DNA of 64,000 nt, taken from the NCBI GenBank assembly GCA_020726505.1, contig JAHLEZ010000010.1, positions 62,001 through 126,000 on the forward strand, written 5' to 3'. The notes beneath the pieces were generated by a model that was given only the letters and a program-made list of their open reading frames with translations, was not told where the DNA came from and made no database searches. Positions 45,283 to 56,907 of the stretch are shown here, piece by piece. Within the stretch, counting starts at the first letter, position 1. Each line of letters begins with the position of its first letter. This stretch comes from Leptodontidium sp. MPI-SDFR-AT-0119. Lineage: Eukaryota; Ascomycota; Leotiomycetes; Helotiales; Leptodontidiaceae. The position numbers were made by a program, and so were the translations under genes.

Positions 45283-45712
45283 GTTTGCGGTTGAGGTGAT
45301 GACTTAGCCCTCTGCTGGATTTATGTTGTAAGAACGGCGCCTGTTGGACGTTGAATAGGAGGATTTGTAGCTTTGACATTGGAAAGAAATAGTCGTCGCA
45401 AGTCAAGAAGATGCGGTTTGGAGAGAAGAGAAGGAATGTCATCCAAGGGAAATGCCACATTGGCTGGATGTCTCACTTGGGAAATATCACAACTCGGCGT
45501 TTACTGCCAAGTTGATAGAAACCGCCCAGAACGCCTCGTCACTTGCTAAATCCGACAATGGCTCTGGGTGAACGACGACATTTGACATATTTGAAATAAG
45601 GATGAAAACCAACCATATCCTGTTAGAGTCGTACTTACCTAGTATCAACTAGACGGGCAGGGAGAAGAGTCCCAAGAAGAATGATAGGATGCAGTGCGTG
45701 TCGTAAAATGCA

Positions 45713-46825
45713 TTATGAAGAACCTCGTAGCTTTTGTAACTGACTGAGAAATCCATACCCACTCTGGGGTTTACTGTCTCCAGAACTGACCTCCTCTTCC
45801 AATGTCTCGACCCTCTGCCGTAGACGAGTATCCTGCTCAGCTTCCCTCAGTAGATCCCTATGCCTATCCTCGACCATTTTTGCGAGGTTATCAACGAACT
45901 TCGTCCTGGCTCTCTCCTCTGCTGTACCCTTCCATACAATAGCCAGCTCCTTCAGCTCTTCCACCCTCTTCGCAGCAGCTTCAATGCCATCCACAGGATC
46001 GCCCCCAATCAGCAGATCCGCTATCTCATCCCTCAACTTTTTCGACACCTGCTGCCCTTTCTCCTCCGTACTATGCATTTCCGACCCTGGTTCTGGAGCC
46101 GAAACAGAAAGAAAAGAAGATGTGACTGAGACCTCCGAAGGCGGGAAAGTCCACGCCATTGCATCCCCAAAAGTCTTAATAACAGTCTCCAGCCGCGACC
46201 GCACCAGTGTGAGCGTCCGCAGTTTCTGGATATCAGGAGGGTCGACAATAGCTGGAACCTCTTCTCGCACGGGTGTTTTTGGTACTGTGATTGTAGATGA
46301 TCGCCTCCTGTGTCCGTTTGTTTCCACCGCCCGGGGTTGTTTCCGTGCAAGTTCTTGATCCAGGCCACCTGGCACGAACTTGACTACGTCCTCCTGCAAA
46401 CCCTCTGTCAAAGCCTCGGACAGACCCAGTGTTTCTCCCCGTAGAACTTCGACTTCATATGCCAATCGACTGCCGCTCCGTAGAATCTCATCGGTGAGCT
46501 GGGTGAGGGTGGTTGTCAGTCTCGTGGTATGCGCACTGAGATGGGAGAGGAGGGTTTGCGTCTGTGTAGATAGTTCCGCGAGAGGGACGCTGCCTCTGGG
46601 AGATTGTGAGGCGTTCGAGCTCTGGAGAGAAGGTAGGGTCGCATTGAGGTATTCGGCGGGGTCAAAGGAGGGGTTCAAGAAAGGTTGAAGGGCGGGATCG
46701 GCGACGTGTGCGGATTTGGGCTCGATGATGGGCACGACAGGCTTGCTCTGTGTCTGAGTCTGTAGAGTCCGAGAGGCGGCATTGCTGTTCTGGCGCCGTC
46801 TCGATGCTTTGGAATCCCAGGCCAT
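45713..46825 (-). CDS. COG complex subunit 7-like protein
   Basis: A single-exon 370-residue frame. FLNPSFDPAEYLNATLPSLQ at residues 49-68, a long helical stretch (LSTQTQTLLSHLSAHTTRLT and DEILRSGSRLAYEVEVLRGE) and a coiled C-terminus (RQRVETLEEEVSSGD) resemble fungal proteins annotated as COG7, part of the tethering complex for retrograde Golgi traffic. The similarity is from memory. The protein is much shorter than animal COG7 (about 770 residues), as is usual for the fungal form. A different helical tether is possible. Confidence 0.6.
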   Translation of the reverse strand: MAWDSKASRRRQNSNAASRTLQTQTQSKPVVPIIEPKSAHVADPALQPFLNPSFDPAEYLNATLPSLQSSNASQSPRGSVPLAELSTQTQTLLSHLSAHTTRLTTTLTQLTDEILRSGSRLAYEVEVLRGETLGLSEALTEGLQEDVVKFVPGGLDQELARKQPRAVETNGHRRRSSTITVPKTPVREEVPAIVDPPDIQKLRTLTLVRSRLETVIKTFGDAMAWTFPPSEVSVTSSFLSVSAPEPGSEMHSTEEKGQQVSKKLRDEIADLLIGGDPVDGIEAAAKRVEELKELAIVWKGTAEERARTKFVDNLAKMVEDRHRDLLREAEQDTRLRQRVETLEEEVSSGDSKPQSGYGFLSQLQKLRGSS

Positions 46826-47928
46826 GGTTGTTATGAGGGGATAGGAGGGGAGGTAGGGGTGAGGTAAGGTGGTTTGATAAGGTCTGGTCTGCTTTTAGAT
46901 CAGAGTGGTTGAGTGAGTGGTGTGTGAGTGAGTGATGCTATTTTGGTGTGACACTTCTGGACTGGACTGGGCCAGGGCTGGATGGTGGGATGGGATGGTG
47001 TGTGGGACAAGGCGGGAGTTGGGACAGGGAAGGGAGCAGGCTGGTTCAGGGGCGGTCGCTGGGCGGCTGGGTGGCTGGCGGGGTCCTGTACAGGGGTTAA
47101 GCGCTGTAATTGCAGGGATGAGCTCTGACGGATAGGCAGCGAGAGGCATTTCTTGTTCTAACGGACTTTGCTGATCATTCATTCCTCTGCCCAATTCTTT
47201 TTATCTAGTCAGGTACCGGATCATCTGAGTTTCCAAGGCTTGACCTATTTCATGTATGGGAACTAATCAATACCAGAGGGACTTTCTCTTGGCATGAATA
47301 TATGCCTGTTCTGGAGTGAATGAATCACCAACAATAATTGTTGCATTCGTTCCATTCCAGCTCCCTGGCGTTGGCTGGGCTTCTCGCTTGACCTGGTATG
47401 ACTGATTGCCCAGGAGGACGGAGACGGAGAACGGGCTTTGAAGTGGCCTCCGATTGGCCCATTGCTCTCCTTGCGTGGAGCTACCTTACCAAGGCTGTTA
47501 GGCTGCGCTGCCTAAGATCTTCTGAACGAGACAAGGCTACCACTCCAGAGATATAGGTAGGTACCTATCGCAAACACGGCGTCATTTCTCCATTCTACAC
47601 AACCAAACCGCTCGAAACTTCAACAACTGGCTGTGGAAGAATAGGGCAATTGTCAATCTTGCTTGGGGGTGCCAGAACATCTTCGCCTTTCCATCTATTC
47701 GCCCTTGGACCCAAGAGCTGGTTCTCAGCCCTGCGCTCCGCCTGAGCTGCTCCGCTTCATAAGAACCTCTTCACCGCGCCTCGCCAACAACGATTGATTT
47801 CTCCTCTCTGGTCTCAATATCTCTACTTCGACTACTCATACTACAACCGGCGCCAGAAGACCAACACCTCCTTAGCAACACCTAATACAGCCCGCCGTTC
47901 ACTGTAGGCAGCAGCCGCCTCCCACATC
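46826..47928. other. Divergent intergenic region
   Basis: About 1.1 kb separating the COG7-like gene from the PARP-E2 fusion gene, so it should hold both promoters. GGGATGG/GGCTGG-type purine-rich sequence near 46970-47090 is notable. No coding frame is convincing. Confidence 0.4.
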
Positions 47929-50900
47929 ATGCCTCGAAAGGCATTCGTTGCCGATGTACAGGCTGCGGAGGAGAAGCATATCCCAGGAATCAGCAGTGTT
48001 GCACGAGGTCCTGACGATGATGTTATTGTCACCTTCTTTCCAGCCATTGGGTCGCCATTTGAGATCAACTTCATGGCTCAACCAGGTATGTCTCCTGACC
48101 GTCCGACCCAGCATAATTCTTTTTGGCTGTGGCAGGAAATCAAAGTCGCAGCCTTGCTGGGGAATATAGAAAGGACCTACTTTGATAGACCTACCACTTC
48201 CATTTCGAATACTTTACCAAGCATCCCCCAAGCACTGGCTAACCTTCACAGATGTTGCTTCATATCCATCCGAGAGTATGTTTATGGCATACACCAACAC
48301 AGAAGGTGTTCCGGCGGCAGCTGCAGCAGCTCTCGAAGAAATTCCCAACTGGTCTTTTGGTATGCGGCTGCCCGAATTGATCACCACAGTCTCCCAGAAG
48401 CTTCAAAGAGTATTTGCAACGGGTTCGCGTGAAGATCCTGTTGACTTGGGCGACGATGAGGATACAGAAATGGTTGATGTCGATGGAGAGGACCAAGAGT
48501 ATGAAGAGGACGAAGGAGATGACGATGAGGAGGAGGAAGACTACTATCCTGATGAAGACGACGGATTTGGTTTGAGCAATGTTCGACTTGGGTCAAGCTC
48601 GCATGCAAGTGCTGCCAGACAACTCGACCCGGCATCGGCTGCGAAGTTGAATAGCCGCATTCGACATGACCTCAAGTCAGCAAAGCTTGCAGGCTTCTCT
48701 ATCGGAGTTCTGAATGGGATGAAGGCGGAGTCCGAGAATAGTATTCTCAGCCTGTCAATCAGAGTTGCCAAGCTCGGATTGTCTGAGGAGGCTGTTCAGG
48801 CCTGGGATTTGGAGCCACAGCAGTACCTCGTACTCCTGATTCGCTATTCGAACGGGTATAAGTGCTTTGAGGACATCATCAACGATCCTGCAAAGTCTCA
48901 CGATGTGACTTTCCGTGTTGGCGTCAGCAACAAGTACAAATGCACACTTCTCGAGGCCTTGGCTGCATTTAGAGAAACCACAAAAGACACCAACAAACAA
49001 AAGACTGCCGATGATGGCGAGGATGTGCCAGAGAAAGCTATTGCGGGGTTCTCTAATGTCTTCATCAGCAGCTCACTGAACGACTTCATCAATGGACAGT
49101 TCATTTCTCTTCTGAAGATCCGAAATTCGGTTGCTCTAGGTTGGGACGGCGCCAAGCGCTACTTTAATGATAAACAAGGACGACTTGATGTGCAGACTGC
49201 CGAGCTTGCCAGCCAATACCTCGAAGAGTCCGATACTCAGAAAGATAGCATTCTACCAGATTCTATTGCTGCAGACCATCTTACAGACCATCAGGTCAAG
49301 GTGATATCCTTCCCGTTCATTGCTGCTCAATTTGCCTTGCGGTATTTGACTCGATGTACGGAATTCTGTCTCGTCTGCCACGACAAGATTGAGGAGGACT
49401 TTGAAGCACTGAAGCCTTATGTCTGCAGCAAGCCGCTCTGTCTCTACCAATACATGTCTTTGGGCTTCGGACCGAGCGTCGAGCATGAGATATTGACGCA
49501 GCCATATGTTGTTGACCTGCTTGTCAGTTTCTGCTACGCTAGCGCATTTGTAAGTCATTCATTCGTTTGAGGTTCGTCAACCCAGCCCAAGCTCAAGTGC
49601 TGACATTTTTGTCAGGCCCGTCGACTTCGAGAATACCCGACTGGTATGAGTCTTGCAGTCCCTCCAGTTCTGAATTCTGTGACTGCTTCTAGCTATGCTG
49701 GTCGAATGAACTACCAGGCTCCGGGAACACCTGTAGACGCGCTTCCCGATATGAAATCGCTGCAGATCGAAGTCAAAGTTGACTTCCACCGCCAGGAAAT
49801 TACTTTCGATGCAGCACTCCCGTCTTGCTCGGTCCGGAATGGAGACTGGGTTGTGGTCGCGGCTGCTAGTAAGTCCAAATTATCCCAAGAAAGACCGTCT
49901 TCCTAACTTTGATCAGGTCGGTCTTCTCCAGAGCATTTTAGGGTCGAAGACATATCTTACTTCCCCCTCGTCAAGCTGTCTTCAACCGCTGTTAACCGTA
50001 ACGGTAATTTGATGACTGAATCAACCTCACCAGCAGTGCCGGCTACTCCTGCGACTACTCCCCCACCCACTTCATTAATACCAGCGATGTTGACGATATA
50101 CAATCAAAACTTTGACGAGATGGACGATCTTCAGAAAGGCGAGACCATCATCATGCTCTTGGAAACCTTGCCATCCGTTCGAGAGCTTCGGGCGTTCCTC
50201 GTTCAGCAAAGTCGAAAGAGTGAGCCAAGTCTCAAGGGCTGGAAAGAGCGCGTCTCACCAGCTGCTCTTGGAATGCTTCGTTGGATCATTGCTTCGAATC
50301 GATCATGCATTGTTCAGGTCGACAGGTGCCCTGGCCAGTCTGATGCAGAGTTAGCCATGTCGAAGACCAGGCTTGACCAGAGACTATCTGGCATTTCAGA
50401 AAGCTGGGTTCAGTTCCGATTTGCACAGGGATCGCCCGACAAGGAACAGAGATTCTTGAATTCTCTTCGCGCTCAACAAACCAACCTTGACGCCAAGTAC
50501 CCAACTATCTTTGCGTGGCATGGAAGTGCTTTGTGCAACTGGCATAGCATCATTCGATCTGGACTTGATTTCAAGGAGACGCTTAATGGCAGAGCCTATG
50601 GCCATGGGGTGTATCATGCAATCGATCAGGCCACTTCCATTGGCTACGCTCAGTCAAACACGGTAAGTCTCCACAGACTGGGTATTCAAATGAGCGTTGC
50701 TAATATCTTCAGCAGATCAGATGGCACGGTTCTGAATTGAAGATCAGCTCAGCCATGAGTCTAAACGAGATCGTTAACTGTCCAACGCAGTTTACTAGCA
50801 GCTCTCCGTTTCTTGTTGTTCAGCATATCGACTGGATCCAATGCCGATACCTATTGGTCCAAGTTCAAGGAGGCAGTTCAATGCTTCCTGAATACCCTGT

Positions 50901-52040
50901 TAGCGGGAACTCGTCTGGGAACTCAAATCAAGTTACCAGGTACGTTTTATCACTGAAGTTCTCCTTTCTCTGGTCCCTTGTACTTACATTCCCTAGTGAT
51001 CTGAATTCTACCAGCGAGGTCGAGCAGGATCCTAAGCGTCCTGCGATGTCAACTCTTGGCAAGCCGATTGGCGTTCCTCGCTGCGCGGCTTCGATCTCTC
51101 GAGCTTTCCGTGTCAGTGCCGTCGAAACTCCTGCAAAGAAGAAACGCAAGAATGGATCTGGATCTGGATCAAGTGGAAGCATCACACAAGTTGTCGAGCT
51201 AGAGAGTGAGGGTGAGAACATATCGGATATCGATTTTTTGTTCTCGGACGATGAAAACACATCCGCTATGGGCAAGGGCAAATCGAAGGAAAAGTTGGTC
51301 ACTTTGTGAGTTGGCACCAGTTTTACTGTGCATCTTAAAGCTAACTATTCACAAGGAATTCGAAGAAAGATGGCAAGCCCTTGACTGATTTTGTCGCCGG
51401 TTCACTTGACCAGGCTACGCTTCCGATGTTGCAACCACCTCTGTACGCCACATCATCAGCTACGAAGACTCTGAGTAGAAATCTCAAGGAAGTGCTTGCT
51501 ACCCAAAACAAGACCCCTCTACACGAGCTTGGCTGGTATATAAATCCAGAAATGATCTCAAACGTCTATCAATGGATCGTGGAGCTACATTCATTTGACC
51601 AAAGTCTTCCACTGGCACAAGACATGAAGGCTGCTAAAGTCACAAGCATCATTCTCGAGATCCGTTTCGGAAAGGACTATCCCTTCAGTCCACCGTTCGT
51701 CCGTGTCATCAGACCTCGTTTCCTTCCATTCTCAGCCGGAGGAGGTGGTCACGTCACAGCTGGTGGTGCGATGTGTATGGAGCTTCTGACCAACACGGGC
51801 TGGACCTCAGTCTCGACAATCGAGAGCGTTCTTCTCCAAGTCCGTGTGGAAATGATGAACTTGGACCGTCCTGCTCGTCTTGAGAGTAAGGTGAAGGGAT
51901 CACAGCGCGACTACGGAACAGCAGAGGCTATCGATGCATATGAGCGTTCCTGCAAGATGCATGGCTGGGCCATCCCACCTGGATTCCGGGACTTTGCCAA
52001 CCCTACAGACGGGTTCGGCGCTGGAGCAAGTGGATACTAA
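47929..52040 (+). CDS. PARP-type ADP-ribosyltransferase fused to a UBE2Q-like E2 domain
   Basis: Seven exons (47929-48085, 48252-49549, 49616-49868, 49917-50662, 50716-50939, 50997-51305, 51356-52040) give 1223 residues in phase. A poorly known N-terminal region includes an Asp/Glu-rich stretch near residues 125-155. The PARP catalytic segment starts around residue 770: HGSALCNWHSIIRSGLDF, GRAYGHGVYHAID, and later MSLNEIVNCP. The H and Y of the H-Y-E triad are present, but the third position looks like Ile, as in mono-ADP-ribosylating PARPs of the PARP6/8 kind. After a Lys/Ser-rich acidic linker comes an E2 fold with FPFSPPFVRV and HVTAGGAMCMELLTNTGW; the active Cys (about residue 1135) is in the UBE2Q arrangement, which lacks HPN. 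Such fusions have been described in fungi. The partners are unknown. Confidence 0.93.
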
Positions 52041-53947
52041 GGCGTTGTTTTTACTCGGCACGACATGACACGACACGACATGAAATTGACAGCGGGAGCG
52101 TGGCGCACATGGATTCCAGAATTTGCATCTGCGCAGTGGTGTTATTTCATTGCGAAAAGGGGGTGTGTCTTTTGTTCGATTTTGGCGGGCGTTTTTGGGA
52201 TGGTGATGACGGATGATTATGAAATGAATGCTGCGAATTTATCGACATTGATGTGGAGCGACAACACGTGCATTGTTGCATTGCATGACACTACATCGGC
52301 GTTCATGGCGTGGAAAGAAAGTATTTCAGCCTTGGTTGGGTGTGTGGCTGGGCTGGGAAAAAGCAGAATGGATGGTAGCTATATGCATGGATCCATAGGC
52401 TCATGATGATGATACCTACCAGTGTAGCTTGTTGCTTGCGGAATGGTGCGCTTTGCTTGCCAGCTTTTCTGCAGATGCGATGCGATGCAATAAAGATAGA
52501 TAAATTCTAGAGATCTTGCGGTATTTGTTTGTACATCTTTTCCTTTCCTTCCGTCTTCAAGATCTTGAACTCTTTAGTCCTTGATCAGTAAGTTAGTGTT
52601 CTTGGTGATTGAAGGGGAGGGGAGTTAGCGAGTGCTAACTCGCAAGGAGATTTACTTGCAGCTACGAACTACTTCCTCTTTCCTATGGCTATATTGAAAT
52701 TGGGAATTGCAACTACAATATTCGAAGCAGTTTCAGAAGCAGTTGTCCGTTTTGACAAAATATCGCTTTGAGTCCTTTTGATGTTGAACTTATCGCTTTG
52801 AGTCCTTTTAATGTTGAACTTTTCATTCCTCGAGCTCGAACTTGCATTGGACTCCACTCCCTTTATTCAATGGACTAAAAATAGGGCTATCCTTTCCCAG
52901 GGCAAGAGGATCACTAGTTCGCCAGATAACCTTGTAGTGGAGAGGACCTGAACCTATTTTCAGTCCATTGGATGAAGGGAGTACGAGTACGAAGGACCAT
53001 AAGGAGGGAGGGAGGCCTGTAGAGATGTTACGACTCGTCCTGGTTTGGTGCTGTGCAGGTCGATACTTAGTTATTACAAACATGGTATTTTTAAACTGCC
53101 GTACGGGGTTTTTTTAATTCTTGTGTAAGTAGTTTTTGGAGTGTGCTTAGTTGTAGTAGTAAGTAAGTATGTAATGTCAGATTGAATACTTAAGATGTTT
53201 CTTGAGATTGGATTAGATGAGACAACAACTCTTTTAAAAGATAGAGTATAGATTTTTTCGGTTTGGAAAATATCTGTTCGAGATAAATTTTTTCTAAAGA
53301 GTGCTACATTTCAAGTGTTGTTCTTTCATTCTCTTTAATTCGTTTGAGTGGAAAATGTCTGGCATTCAATGTCAGGAAATTACCTGGGGACTTACTTGGG
53401 AAATCCCGGGGAACAGAATGCTTTTCTTCTCGGCGGCAGCAAAGGCTGTAAGCAGTTATCATTTCTCCTGCTTCCTATGCCCTAATTCTGCTTTCCTTCA
53501 CTTGAAAGACTTCAAGTGAGAAATTGAATTCACATGATCTTGAGCATCACGTTTCCGGAGCGGGGGAATAAATCCCCTAGCCTCGGGAGGCTGCAGGGTT
53601 CGGGGCTCGCGTCATGTGCGATTTGGCGCAAATGCCCATTGCCAGACTCCTCACAGCTGGGGCAATAGGAACAAGAACACCACGCACTCCTACTATTGTC
53701 AAACGATCGATCAATGCTGCGGATGCACCACAATACGAAAAGAGTTTTCTTGCGCACATGAAATACTTCTCGTCTCCTCCCACAACTCTATTTCTCTTCG
53801 CAGTTCAACCTGAAATTCGCAGCCCCGAACTTCAATCAACGAACTTGGAAGAGCTTTACAGTCTTTGACTACCTCAATCACACTTTTTACTTCACTACTT
53901 ACAGCTTCGTTGAGATCTTCTCTACCTCAATCCGAATTGCAAAAACT
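52041..53947. other. Intergenic region with a short direct repeat
   Basis: This 1.9-kb region follows the PARP-E2 gene. It contains a two-copy 30-bp direct repeat (listed separately) and a small minus-strand frame across it (52669-52857). Plus-strand sequence from about 53840 to 53947 is pyrimidine-rich and AT-rich and is probably the leader of the next gene. Confidence 0.45.
52761..52820. repeat. Two tandem copies of a 30-bp unit
   Basis: The unit starting TATCGCTTTGAGTCCTTTTG is repeated head-to-tail (52761-52790 and 52791-52820) with one mismatch. A minus-strand 62-codon frame encodes KFNIKRTQSD twice across it. Whether it is a real short protein is unclear; I give little weight to it. 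Confidence 0.7.
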
Positions 53948-55668
53948 ATGGCCATGAGTCCATCACCGCAACTTTCCCCCACGATGGGCGCTTCGCACCG
54001 AATCGAGCGTCACCAATCCAACTCCCCTCCACTCCAACCACAACAACTCTCCAAGAGAGACAAGAAGCGCACCGTTCTCGCAGACCGTCTTCAAGAAATT
54101 ACCATGTCCTTCTCTGCCAATCGAGACCAGCACTACCGCGCCCAACTCCAATCCATTCAAGTCGATTCCAACCTCATCGCCGAGGCAGACGTCCACGCCA
54201 GACAACCACTTCCAGACAGTGCCGAGGAAATCGATGAGTTGGTCCGGAAAAACGTTCAGAAGACAATGATGAAGTCGGTCTCGACAGATCCTCCTCTACG
54301 GACTGGTAGAATCTACTCCGACTTTGCGAAGGAGGTCAACGATGCTATGGAAGACAGAGATGCTGCTATGGTTATCCTCAAGGTAAGTCCTCGTTCTGAA
54401 ATCCGAATTTCAAATTACTAATTGATTGGCAGCGCGACTACGATGTCAAGATGAACGAGATCAACTCCTACCATGCCTACAAGAAGTTGGTTTCCAAGAA
54501 TGAATACAAGTCCCTCTCCGACACCCTTCGAGATCGATTGATCAATTCGGTCATGAGCAAGAAGGCTCGTCTCTCAAAGGACAAAGATGCTATCGAAATT
54601 GGTGAGGGAAGCACACATGCTCTGTTGCTACACCCAAGCCAGTTTGCAATCGCCAACCCCGCCAGCCCAGGTGGTATTCTTGGCAAGAGAGCTACCAGAC
54701 ACCGCCGCGATGCAGAGGAGATTACAAACTTCCCCGAGAGTCACAAGCGCAAGCGCAAGGCTCATGATAGTGATGAGTCTCCTGCTCCAAGCCGTCAGCG
54801 CATCGACAATGGTGCAAGCACTCCTTCCTGGGTCTATGAGAAGCAACAATTGATGGCACATCAAGTCGAGTCCTCTCTTTACAGCGTTGACAAGCTCTTC
54901 AATGAGAAGGAGCTCACAATGGCTTACAACACTGCTGCTCTCGCCGCTCACTCCTACATGCTCCGCCATCCACCCTTCTCTGATGATCCAGACAACCAAA
55001 CCAACGGCAAGTCAGACTCAAGCTCTGATCAAGAGAAAGCTCCAACAGCTGGTGAAGCTGATGCAGAGGATACTGATTCCCCACCTACCGGAGGTGCGAT
55101 GATGGAGCGTCAATTCTCCCACGCAACTCGCAGCACTCGCGGCGCCGCCGTAGCTTCAGGTTACGGAATCGACATGTTCAACGACAATGACATGAACTAC
55201 CCCCCAAATCTCCTCTCTCTCACCCGCCAAATCCCCAAGCTACCACAGATGATCAACCAGCAAAATGCGCGGCAATTCGCCTCGAATCCAAGCAAGGACG
55301 CTGTTGTATCATTGCAAGGATTGAGCGCTGAAGACGCAAACGCTGACATCGAAGTGATGCGCCGAGCACGAAATCACAACGACGAGAAGGGCTACGGTAG
55401 CAATCTCGACCTGGAGCAGGGCGCGAGGAGTCTTCTGGAAGAGGCTGCGTATCCAAAGAAGTACCAGCATTGGGTCAAATCCGACAACAAGGACAAGATG
55501 ACCGTGCCTACCTTTCCAACAAGCAGTCTGCGCGAGGATTATGGTGGCCAGCCTATGATGAAGCAGATCTCCCAGGGAGCTTCGTCGATGGGCGGTACGC
55601 CCATGAGTCGCCAGGCTACGGATGATAGTATCACGAAATCTGGCAAGCGGTCTGCAAGGAGGGGATGA
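53948..55668 (+). CDS. Sds3-like histone deacetylase complex subunit
   Basis: Two exons (53948-54382, 54433-55668) give 556 residues. The start MAMSPSPQLSP leads into KRDKKRTVLADRLQEITMSF, then a helical region (YRAQLQSIQVDSNLIAEAD, KEVNDAMEDRDAAMVILK, SLSDTLRDRLINSVMSKK). This order fits the Sds3/BRMS1 domain of the Rpd3L deacetylase complex. The domain is followed by NPASPGGILGKRATRHRRD, a basic nuclear-type KRKRK run and an acidic low-complexity half ending in KSGKRSARRG. The assignment is by layout and memory; another chromatin complex subunit is possible. Transcription lies upstream of the transposon. Confidence 0.6.
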
Positions 55669-56462
55669 TTTGCTTTCCGTTTTCTCCATGCTCGTCTTTC
55701 TCTTTTGCGTTGGTTGAGAATTGATAAATGGAGTTTGCTGTTCTTTTTGTAGGTGTACAATGTGCATACGGGCGGATCAAAAGATGCCTGATGATGGCGT
55801 TGAGGGAAGATCTTGACTTCCTGGTTTGTTTTGCATTGCTTTTCATTAATTTGCCTTGCTTTATGATTGGAAGGCGATTGATTGCAGCAATGGACTTGAC
55901 GGATTGGGATGGGATGGAGTGGGATATACCATGGCATGGCGTCTTTTTTCGAAACGAGACTTTTTAGAATTGTGAGGAAAATCGGAATTCAAGCTTTTCT
56001 CTTCTTCACTTCACTTATCTGTGCCACTGCTGCTCTTGACTCCGTGAGGATGTGCTTTTCTGTTCTTGTGATTTATGGGATTCTTTTCTTTAAGTTCGAT
56101 TGGAAGTAAGGATATGAATATGGATATGAAGAAAGGTAAATACTTAGGTACGTAAAAGTTAGTATCTCTTACAGCGACGAAGGACATCTGGAGACCTTGC
56201 TTTTTCACTAGAAGTATCCCGACAGGATCTTGGTATCAAATCCGGGTCCCTGTATCGGTTTAGGTTGGGTTTGAGCATTGGGCTCCATGATATGATGGAT
56301 TGATGAATAGGAGTTAGCTGTGGTTCCTGCTTTTTATAGGTAGTTCTTTCCACACAAATATATATATAAAAAATAAACCCCCCCCCCCCCCTCTCTTTTT
56401 TTTTGGGTTTTTTGTCTTTGTCTCTCTCTTGGGAAAACGGGTTTATGGGATGTGTGTGATTA
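55669..56462. other. Intergenic region before the transposon
   Basis: 3' flank of the Sds3-like gene. It ends in a polypurine/polypyrimidine low-complexity run (a C15 run followed by CT and T runs, about 56377-56415) just before the transposon insertion point. Confidence 0.5.
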
Positions 56463-56550
56463 ATCGTCAGTTCCCTGACTCTCCCCTGGAGAGTCAGCTT
56501 TTTTAGGATGTCCGTTTTTTTAGGATGTCCGGTGCCTTGATGCCTGGCGC
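56463..56550 (+). repeat. Transposon terminal inverted repeat, left
   Basis: Inverted copy of 59134-59222; it has GGTGCC where the right end has GGTTGCC. It contains the palindrome and the doubled AGGATGTCC unit that could bind transposase. Confidence 0.9.
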
Positions 56551-56907
56551 GTACAGCTAAGAGGTCTCGCTTATCAAAAATACCCCTGCACACCACTAAA
56601 AATGACTCTTCCGAGATGGCCTTAACCTCTTTATTTATAATCAAGTACATCACTAACTAAAATCGATGTGAACCCGACATAAGAGATAAATGTATTTTTA
56701 TGAAACTATTAATATAATTTAGACGTGTTTTATATACAAATACAAGGGGTTTAATCATTTGCCAAGGAAGATCGTAACATCGTCGTCGGCATTTAGTACC
56801 GTAACAAAATCGTCGTCGAGCCAGGAGGCCTTTAGCTGTGTCCCTTGAGTATCGACAAAGAACCCGCTCTATTAGGACTCGGTCTTTTGAGCGTCGAAAG
56901 CAAGTAA

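Noticed and set aside
53530..53868. Overlapping frames of 65-84 codons on both strands
   Set aside because: They lie in the leader of the Sds3-like gene and none resembles a protein.
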